Part shown: piece after piece, positions 25,375 through 32,350 of the stretch
Numbering within the stretch: position 1 is the first letter of the stretch
Layout of the letters: the number at the start of each line of letters is the position of its first letter
The notes under the pieces: generated by a model
What the model was told of the DNA's origin: nothing
The model's database searches: none
What the model saw: the letters and a program-made list of their open reading frames with translations, nothing else
NCBI RefSeq assembly: GCF_001644015.1
Contig: NZ_LUUI01000022.1
Coordinates: 1 to 64,000, forward strand
DNA: 64,000 nucleotides
Direction: 5' to 3'
Source of the DNA: Methylomonas lenta
GTDB taxonomy: Bacteria; Pseudomonadota; Gammaproteobacteria; Methylococcales; Methylomonadaceae
Program-made: the position numbers and the translations under genes

Positions 25375-28300
25375 TCAATTATTGAGCAGTGCAAGTTGGT
25401 CTGTTGTCAGCCCTGCTGTTTGGTCAGTCGTTAGCGTGTTAACTTGACCAGGCAACAATGCGTCGAGTTGATCCGTGGTTAATGCTCCGATTTGACCGTT
25501 GGTCAATACGCTTACTTGGTCTGTGGTCAGAGAGCGGATTTGGTTTGTGGTCAGAATATCAATGTTAGTTGTTCCCAATCCACTGACCAGCTGATCGGTA
25601 GTCAATGCGCTGATTTGGCGTGTGGTCAATGCTGCTATGTCGCCAGTTTCCATGTTGGCTATTTGTGTTGTAGACAGAGCGGTCAGTTGAGCCGTTGTTA
25701 GCGCTACGATTTGATCGCTGGTAAATGCTCTGATTTGATCGGTGGTCAGCATGTTTTGCAGCTGATCGGTAGTCAATGCATTGACTTGTGTGCTGGTCAA
25801 CACCACGAGGTCGTCGGTAGCCATAGCCGCGATTTGGGTAAAGGCGGCAATTTGTGTTGTGTTGAGTGAACGCACTTGGTCTGTTTTTAATGCAACCAAT
25901 TGGTCGGTGCTGAGTGCGCCGATTTGAGCAGTGGTGAATGCATTCAGCTGTGTAGTATTCAAGGCTTGGATTTGATCGGTGCTCAGACCCAAATTGACTT
26001 GTTCGGTGGTCAAAGCATTGATCTGAGTATCGGTTAATACAGCGAGATCGTCGGTCGCGAAAGCTGCGATTTTTAGATAATTCAACGTGGCGATTTGCGA
26101 CGTTGTCATTGCTTTTACCTGAGCGGTTGTCAGTTCGACGATTTCATCTGTCGTAAAGGCATTCAATTGGTCGCTTGATAGTGCGACTAATTGCAAAGTC
26201 GTTAGCGATGCAGTTTGATCCGACGTCAGCGCAGCAACCTGATCTGTGGACATGGTTTGCAGTGCCGTTGTTTGGATAGCCTGAACCTGATCGGTTTTTA
26301 GCTGGGTAACCTGATCCGTTGAAAATGCTTTGAATTGATCGGTGGTCAGTGCTTCAATTTGCGCGGTTGTTAAAGATGTCAATTGAGCGGAAGACAAGGT
26401 AGATACATTGTCTGTGCTTAGCGCTTGGATTTGTAATGTGGTAAGTGCTGCCAGATTCTCGGTACTCAACACACTTAACTGGTTAGCAGATAGAACCGAA
26501 ATGTTCTCGGTCGACAATGCACGCATTTGAGCGGTTGATAGCGCTGGAATGTCATCAAATGCAAGGACTTTAATTTGATCGGATGATAATCCTGCAATCT
26601 GTTGAGTGGTTAAAGCTGCTAGTTGGTCGGTGTTTAAGGCGTCGATCTGATCCGACGTCAGCACAGCGATATCGGCGGTGTTTAGTGCTGCTATTTGATC
26701 TGTAGTTAGTGCTGAAATTCTGCTAGGTGCCAGTGCTTGCAGTTGATCGCTGGCAAATGCCTTCAATTGAGTGGCAGACAGTGCTTTCACTTGTTCAGCA
26801 GAGAATTCTGCCACGTTTGTGCCTAATGCGGTAATCTGCTGAGTAGTTAGCGCAGCCACATCTTCGGTTTGCATGGCATTGATCTGGTTGGCGTTCAATG
26901 CTGCAATCTGATCGGTAGACAAAGATTCGATTTGGCTAGTGGTCAATGCTTGAATGTCATCAAATGCAAAGCCTTGGATTTGATCGCTACCCAGTGCGGC
27001 AAGCTGTTGCGTGGTGAGCGATGCTGTTTGGTCGGAGGTTAAAGCTGCAATTTGATCGCTGGACATGACGCCTAAGTCACTCGCCTCGAGCGCTCTGAGC
27101 TGATCCGTTGTCAATGTCGTGATCTTATCGGCAGCCAGTGCTTTGGTTTGATCCGAGGTCAATGCTTTTATTTGATCGGAACCAAATGCTTTGATTTGTG
27201 CTGAGGTTAGCACTGCAATGCTGTCGGTGCTAAGTGCGCCAATCTGTGCTGTTGTCATGGCAACCAACTGATCTGTTGTCAGTGCATTGGTTTGTCGGGT
27301 TGTCATTGCGCCTATATCGGCGGCTTCGATTGCCTTGATCTGATCTGTGCCGAGAGTTCCGACATTATCTGCAGATATTGCTTTGATTTGATCACTGGTT
27401 AACGCTCTTATTTGCAAAGAACTCAAGGTCGTGGCTTGATCAGATGACAAGACGGCGATGTTATCGGTACTCAGGGCTGCAATCTGATTGGTCGATAATG
27501 CAGCAAGATCATCGGTTTGTAATGCCTCAACTTGGCTTGAAGAAAGGGCGGTTATCTGTTCCTCTTTCAGTGCTTTGGCTTGTGCAACAGTTAACGCTGC
27601 AATATCCTCAGAACTAAATGTTCTAATTTGGTCTGTGCTGAGAGCGGTTAATTGTTGCGTGGTCAATGCTGCTGTTTGATCTGAAGTCAATGCTTCGATT
27701 TGCTCGTTGGACATCACAACAATGTCTGCCGTTTGGATTGCTGCAATCTGTGCTGCGGTCAATACGCTAATGTTGTCAGCTGAGAAAGCCTGCATTTGAT
27801 CGCTGGAGAGTGTTTTGATTTGAGCTGTGGTCAACGCGTGAGCTTGTTGGGTAGATAATGTTGATACTTGGTCAGTGTTCAAAGCTGCCAATTGCGATGT
27901 AGTCAGTGCTGCAACGTTATCTGAGCTCAATGCCCTGGTCTGACTGGTGGACATCAAAGCGAGGTCGCTAGTTTCGATCGCTCTAACCTGGTTGCTGGTC
28001 AATGCACCTACGTTTTCAGCGGATAGAGAAAGGATTTGATCGCTCGATAAGGCTTTGACTTGAGCTGTGGTTAAGGCTTTGGCCTGATCAGAGGATAAAG
28101 CAGCGATGTTGTCTGTGGTAATTGCAGCGATTTGAGCGGTGGATAAAGCTGCCAGGTCGCCGGTTTCCATCGCGCTGAGTTGGGTCGATGTCAGTGCCTC
28201 GACTTGAGCTGTAGTCAATGCCCTTGCTTGTAACGCGCTTAGTGCGGCAATATCTATAGAGTCAAAGGCCTTAAGTTTAGCCGGGTCAAGTGCGACCAGT

Positions 28301-30900
28301 TGTTGGGTTGTCAGTGCTGCAGTTTGCTCTGAGGTAAATGCGGCCAGTTGATCGGTCGACATAGCTGCAAAATCGTCAGCCTCAAGGGCTTTAATCTGAC
28401 TGGTTGCTAAAGAAGAGATGTTATCCACTGATAAGCTCTGCACTTGATCTGTCGTCAGGGCCTTGATTTGCGCGGTGGTCAGCGCTGCTGTCTGATCAGA
28501 GGACAATGTGGCGATATTATCTGTACTCAGCGCAACGATTTGAGCATTGGTAAGACTTGCTAAATCTGCGGTTTCCAAGGCTGCGACCTGGGTACTGGAA
28601 AGAGAGGCTATCTGTTCAGTGGTTAGGGCTCTAGCCTGCGCTTGGCTTAAGGCTGCAATATCCCCCGAGTCAAATGTACGAATTTGATCGGTAGTCAGAG
28701 CTACTAACTGGCGTGTGGATAGCACCTTGACTTGGTCAGAACTCAATGCGTCTATTTGCGAAGTCGACATCGCAACCAGGTCTTCTGTTTCAAGTACCTT
28801 AACTTGATCTGTGGTTAGTGCGGCTACATTATCTGCATTCAATGCTTTGATTTGATCGGTTGTCAAAGCTTTAATTTGAGCTGTGGTTAGCGCTTGGGCT
28901 TGGTCAGAGGCTAAGGCTGCAATGTTGTCTGTGCTGAGGGCTTGGATCTGTGTGGTAGATAATGCGGCTAAGTCGTCGGTTTGTAGGGCCGCCAATTGGT
29001 CTACAGTTAACGCACTGATTTGGTCGGTAGTCAGCGATTTTGTTTGGGCTGTCGTCAGCGCCTTAATATCCTCGGAGTCGAAGGTGCGAATTTGATCGGT
29101 ACTCAGAGCAGTTAATTGTTTGGTTGTCAGGGCGCTAGTTTGGTCTGACGTTAAAGCATCGATTTGGTCTGTAGACATAGCAGCCAGATCGGCAGCATCG
29201 AATGCTTTTACCTGGGTGGCAGACAGCAAGCTAATGTTGCTGGCAGATAGTGCTTTGACCTGATCACCGCTCAGTGCTTTGATTTGGGCAGTCGTTAAAG
29301 CTTTGAGTTGGTCAGGCGATAAAGCTGCAATATTGTCCGTGCTGAGAGCAGTGATTTGCTGGTCTTTCATAGCGGACAAATCATCAGTTTGCAGAGCCGC
29401 CATCTGATCAACTGTTAGCGCAGCAACCTGGTCTATCAACAGTGCGCGGGTTTGAGCTGAAGTCAACGCGGCAATATCGCCGGAATCGAATGCCTGAATT
29501 TGGTCGGTGCGAAGCGAGGCTATTTGTTTTGTCGTTAGTGCCGCTGTCTGATCGGAAGTGAGTGCATCGATCTGATCCGTGCTCAGGGCTGCCAACTCGC
29601 TGTTTTCGACGACCTTGATTTGCGCGGTGGTCAACGCCGATATTTGATCAGGCGTGAAGGAGTTAATTTGGCCGGCAGTCAATGCTTTGACTTGAGCAGT
29701 CGTTAATGATTCGATTTGAGTCGCGGACAGGGCACCAATTTGGTCAGTGCTTAGTGAGGCGATTTGAGTATTCGTCAATGAACGAAGTTGGCCAGTGGAT
29801 AATGCGGCAATGCTTTCAACACCCAGTGCGCTCAGTTGGGTGGATGAGAGTGTTTTCAAGTCCTTGCTTTCGATGGCCGCTATTTGCGTGGTTGACATGG
29901 CGCCAAGCTGATCAAAGCTTAGCTTTTGAACTTGCGCGGTAGTCATTGCTGTGACTTGGTCGCTGGATAATGCTTGAATTTGACTGGCACTGAGCAGGGT
30001 AACTTGCTTTGTTGTCAGTGCGGCAATTTGGTCGGTTGAGAAATTAGCAATGCTTTCGTCACTCAGGGATGAAATTTGGGCCGTACTGATGGCGGCAACA
30101 TCGCGGGTTTCCAGTGCCGCGAGTTGGTCGCTGGACATGGCGTTGATTTGGTCAGCCGTCAAATATTTGGCTTGTGTCGCGGTGATGGCAACAATGTCAT
30201 CTGTGCTAAGCGCCGTAATTTGATCTGCATTTAGGGCTGTAAATTGTTTAGTGGAAAGTGCCGCTATGTGGTCTGAGGTGAGTGCGCCGATCTGGTCGGT
30301 ACTCAATGCAGCCAAGTCTTCGGCCTCTATGGCCTTGACTTGGGCGACAGTTAACGTTGAAATATTGTCTGTAGTGAGCGCCTGTATTTGATTGCTGTCC
30401 AGCGCTCTGATTTGAGTGGTGGTTAACTTTGAAACTTGGTCAGATGTCAGAGCTGCGATGCTTTTTGTATTTAGCGCTTGAATTTGACTTGATGATAGCT
30501 TGGAGAATTCCAAGCCGCTTATCTGCCTAAGCTGATCAGTCGATAGTGCGGCTAGATCCTCTACTTCCAGTGCCTTAATTTGGGTGCTTGAAAGTGCCTC
30601 AAAATTTTCAGTAGTCAGTGACTGGATTTGATCGACTGACATTGCTTTTATCTGGGTGGCTGTCAAAGCTTTTGTTTGATCGGAAGTCATTGCAGCAATG
30701 TTGTAGGTATTTATAGCCTCAATTTGGCTTGCATTTAAAACTACCAGATCTGCGACCTCAATCGCCTGAAATTGCTCGGTTGAGAGTGCTTGCAGTTGTT
30801 CTGCGCTGATAGCCTTGAAGTCAGCCACTGTCAAATTTTTTATTTGTTCAGTGGTGTATGACGCAAGTTGCGTTGTTGTTAATCCTGTGATTGTGGCCAT
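25375..30900 (-). CDS. Giant octapeptide-repeat (Ser/Thr-rich) protein
   Basis: A 1841-residue protein composed almost wholly of about 229 octapeptides with consensus L-[ST]-[ST]-[DAX]-Q-[IVL]-x-A, starting at residue 7. Every eighth residue is Leu (or Ile/Met/Phe) and position 6 is usually Ile/Leu/Val, as expected for a solenoid with a hydrophobic core every short turn. I see no Cys or Trp and very little Pro. There is no signal peptide or membrane segment. In some units the Gln is replaced by Asp or Asn (FDSGDIAA, LQTDDLAA, LSTDNIAA), and these units recur in fixed order. Codons differ between copies, so the pattern is old and kept at protein level. A sigma-54 promoter precedes it and GGGGAT is its binding site. 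Function unknown; a surface, adhesin or flagellum-associated glycoprotein is the inference from context. The family name is not known to me. Confidence 0.9.
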   Translation of the reverse strand: MATITGLTTTQLASYTTEQIKNLTVADFKAISAEQLQALSTEQFQAIEVADLVVLNASQIEAINTYNIAAMTSDQTKALTATQIKAMSVDQIQSLTTENFEALSSTQIKALEVEDLAALSTDQLRQISGLEFSKLSSSQIQALNTKSIAALTSDQVSKLTTTQIRALDSNQIQALTTDNISTLTVAQVKAIEAEDLAALSTDQIGALTSDHIAALSTKQFTALNADQITALSTDDIVAITATQAKYLTADQINAMSSDQLAALETRDVAAISTAQISSLSDESIANFSTDQIAALTTKQVTLLSASQIQALSSDQVTAMTTAQVQKLSFDQLGAMSTTQIAAIESKDLKTLSSTQLSALGVESIAALSTGQLRSLTNTQIASLSTDQIGALSATQIESLTTAQVKALTAGQINSFTPDQISALTTAQIKVVENSELAALSTDQIDALTSDQTAALTTKQIASLRTDQIQAFDSGDIAALTSAQTRALLIDQVAALTVDQMAALQTDDLSAMKDQQITALSTDNIAALSPDQLKALTTAQIKALSGDQVKALSASNISLLSATQVKAFDAADLAAMSTDQIDALTSDQTSALTTKQLTALSTDQIRTFDSEDIKALTTAQTKSLTTDQISALTVDQLAALQTDDLAALSTTQIQALSTDNIAALASDQAQALTTAQIKALTTDQIKALNADNVAALTTDQVKVLETEDLVAMSTSQIDALSSDQVKVLSTRQLVALTTDQIRTFDSGDIAALSQAQARALTTEQIASLSSTQVAALETADLASLTNAQIVALSTDNIATLSSDQTAALTTAQIKALTTDQVQSLSVDNISSLATSQIKALEADDFAAMSTDQLAAFTSEQTAALTTQQLVALDPAKLKAFDSIDIAALSALQARALTTAQVEALTSTQLSAMETGDLAALSTAQIAAITTDNIAALSSDQAKALTTAQVKALSSDQILSLSAENVGALTSNQVRAIETSDLALMSTSQTRALSSDNVAALTTSQLAALNTDQVSTLSTQQAHALTTAQIKTLSSDQMQAFSADNISVLTAAQIAAIQTADIVVMSNEQIEALTSDQTAALTTQQLTALSTDQIRTFSSEDIAALTVAQAKALKEEQITALSSSQVEALQTDDLAALSTNQIAALSTDNIAVLSSDQATTLSSLQIRALTSDQIKAISADNVGTLGTDQIKAIEAADIGAMTTRQTNALTTDQLVAMTTAQIGALSTDSIAVLTSAQIKAFGSDQIKALTSDQTKALAADKITTLTTDQLRALEASDLGVMSSDQIAALTSDQTASLTTQQLAALGSDQIQGFAFDDIQALTTSQIESLSTDQIAALNANQINAMQTEDVAALTTQQITALGTNVAEFSAEQVKALSATQLKAFASDQLQALAPSRISALTTDQIAALNTADIAVLTSDQIDALNTDQLAALTTQQIAGLSSDQIKVLAFDDIPALSTAQMRALSTENISVLSANQLSVLSTENLAALTTLQIQALSTDNVSTLSSAQLTSLTTAQIEALTTDQFKAFSTDQVTQLKTDQVQAIQTTALQTMSTDQVAALTSDQTASLTTLQLVALSSDQLNAFTTDEIVELTTAQVKAMTTSQIATLNYLKIAAFATDDLAVLTDTQINALTTEQVNLGLSTDQIQALNTTQLNAFTTAQIGALSTDQLVALKTDQVRSLNTTQIAAFTQIAAMATDDLVVLTSTQVNALTTDQLQNMLTTDQIRAFTSDQIVALTTAQLTALSTTQIANMETGDIAALTTRQISALTTDQLVSGLGTTNIDILTTNQIRSLTTDQVSVLTNGQIGALTTDQLDALLPGQVNTLTTDQTAGLTTDQLALLNN
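27859..29490 (-). repeat. Four tandem 408 bp super-repeats (17 octapeptides each)
   Basis: Within the giant gene, the unit FDSxDIxA recurs at residues 471, 607, 743 and 879, each exactly 136 residues (17 octapeptides, 408 bp) apart. Within each period the Asp/Asn-bearing units fall at positions 1, 5, 7, 11 and 13. A shortened 10-unit copy follows and a further copy restarts at unit 137 (FSSEDIAA). Before this tract, similar acidic units recur about every 10 octapeptides (units 14, 24, 33, 43, 54). Confidence 0.85.
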
Positions 30901-30961
30901 AACTCAATCCCCATACCTTGAAATGATTATTTTTTGACTCAGAAAGCATTTGCTACGTTTT

Positions 30962-30977
30962 AGCATGTTTCGTGCCA
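30962..30977 (-). promoter_or_regulatory. Sigma-54 promoter of the giant repeat gene
   Basis: On the minus strand the sequence TGGCACG-AAAC-ATGCT matches the sigma-54 consensus TGGCACG-N4-TTGCW at all but one position, with GG and GC exactly 10 bp apart. Transcription would start near 30950, leaving a leader of about 50 nt before the ATG at 30900. Confidence 0.85.
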
Positions 30978-31261
30978 TTATTTTGGCTTTGTGCGTTAGT
31001 TTTTTGAGCCTCTATTGAATTCGTTTATTTGTAAACGCGCGGTAACAATTTACATAAAAGAATAACTATGGTGTGTTTAGCGGCACTCTTGTTGATTGCT
31101 TTAGGTGATTTTTTACCATGGCTAATATCAGTGCTTGAGTGCGGCAAATATTTGCCGGACTGAGTGAGAATTTGATCTAAAAACAAGGTGTGATCGTAGT
31201 CAAAAAATCGGCATTACTGGTGTTATTGTTTTAATCTATTGAATTTTATCGAAAAAATAAA

Positions 31262-31277
31262 TGGCCTGAAAAGTGCT
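31262..31277 (+). promoter_or_regulatory. Candidate sigma-54 promoter of second flagellin
   Basis: TGGCCTG-AAAA-GTGCT keeps the essential GG and GC dinucleotides 10 bp apart and four of five bases in the -12 element, with two mismatches in the -24 element. It lies 57 bp before the start codon. No sigma-28 pair with 11 bp spacing is visible here. Confidence 0.6.
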
Positions 31278-31334
31278 TTAATGGAATAGTCGGCGATACG
31301 GCCTATTCAATTTCAATTTTTCAGGAGAGTTATC

Positions 31335-32189
31335 ATGGCATCATCAATGGTCATCAATACCAATATGGCTTCGTTAAATAGTCAGCGTATGCTAAGCAAA
31401 TCTAATGATGCGTTACAAACCTCGATGGAAAGGTTGTCCTCAGGTATGCGGGTTAACAGTGCTAAGGACGATGCTGCGGGTTTAGCTATCGCTGACCGAA
31501 TGACTTCGCAAATTCGCGGCATGACCGTGGCAATGCGAAACGCCAATGACGGGATTTCTATGGCGCAGACTGCCGAAGCTGGAATGGGTAATATTACCGA
31601 AACCTTGCAACGGATGCGTGATCTTGCCGTGCAAGCAGCTAACTTTGGCGCAGTTGGTTCTGGAGACAGAGAAAAGCTGCAGACCGAATTTAAGCAGCTT
31701 GGAACTGAGGTGTTGCGGATTGTCGAAAACACTGAGTTTAATGGCAAGAAGATTCTCAATGGATCATTGTCAAATGCAGTGTTTCAAGTCGGTGCTAATA
31801 CAAGTACAAACAATCAGATTAGTATTACTGTGTCCAACTTGGAGCTGATGTCAGGACTGAATCAGCTTTTCGGGACGGCAGCATCAATTGGTAGTAATGC
31901 ATCGTTTACTATGGTGATGTCGGCGATAATGCATATTGACACTGCTATTTCGAAGATCGATACCTTTCGTGCTACGTTGGGTGCGGTTCAGAATCGTTTT
32001 TCAGTGACTATTTCTAATTTGCAGTCGTCCATCGAAAATCAAAGCGCTGCTCGTTCACGGATTATGGATGCGGATTTTGCTACCGAAACTGCCCAGTTGA
32101 GCCGAGCACAGATTCTGCAGCAAGCCGGTACAGCAATGCTGGCACAAGCTAATCAGTCTACCCAAAACGTGTTGCGTTTATTGCAATAG
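31335..32189 (+). CDS. fliC: Flagellin (copy 2)
   Basis: A 284-residue flagellin nearly identical in plan to the one at 14373: conserved N-terminal D0/D1 (NTNMASLNSQRMLSKS, RLSSGMRVNSAKDDAAG) and C-terminal D1/D0 (SRIMDADFATETAQLSRAQ), and almost no D2/D3. It differs mainly at residues about 165-205, where it is Met-rich (MVMSAIMHI). CAGGAGAG is its binding site. The promoter appears to be sigma-54 rather than sigma-28, so it may be made earlier than copy 1 or under different conditions. The Maf-type glycosyltransferase gene lies 161 bp downstream. Confidence 0.97.
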   Translation: MASSMVINTNMASLNSQRMLSKSNDALQTSMERLSSGMRVNSAKDDAAGLAIADRMTSQIRGMTVAMRNANDGISMAQTAEAGMGNITETLQRMRDLAVQAANFGAVGSGDREKLQTEFKQLGTEVLRIVENTEFNGKKILNGSLSNAVFQVGANTSTNNQISITVSNLELMSGLNQLFGTAASIGSNASFTMVMSAIMHIDTAISKIDTFRATLGAVQNRFSVTISNLQSSIENQSAARSRIMDADFATETAQLSRAQILQQAGTAMLAQANQSTQNVLRLLQ

Positions 32190-32350
32190 GATTTTTATAT
32201 CTAAGGGTAAGATGATGGTTGTTTCGTAATAAATTCAAAGTATATTGCTTTAACCAAGTTTACCGAAAATATGATTTTTCTGAGAATTAATTTGGCTTAA
32301 TACAGTGGGTGTTGAGTAAGTATCTCCATAATTGGTCTAATATCATTTAA

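Larger units (their letters stand above)
30901..31334. other. Divergent intergenic region between repeat gene and second flagellin
   Basis: A 434 bp AT-rich region without an ORF I can support. It carries a sigma-54 promoter toward the giant repeat gene (30962-30977, minus) and a second candidate sigma-54 promoter toward the flagellin (31262-31277, plus). The roughly 280 bp between the two is the natural place for a shared enhancer for a flagellar sigma-54 activator (FlrC/FleR type), but I could not recognise the binding sites by eye. Confidence 0.6.

Noticed and set aside
25375-30900. CRISPR-like or satellite DNA because of the 24-base periodicity
   Set aside because: One open reading frame runs through the whole region and the units vary in codons while keeping the amino acid pattern; there are no spacers or conserved direct repeats.
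25375-30900. RTX or haemagglutinin-type adhesin identity for the giant protein
   Set aside because: There are no GGxGxD nonapeptides, no two-partner secretion domain and no signal peptide; the octapeptide is different.
31262-31300. A sigma-28 promoter for the second flagellin
   Set aside because: An AAAAGT-like box and GGCGATAC are present but 15 bp apart rather than 11; the sigma-54 reading fits better.
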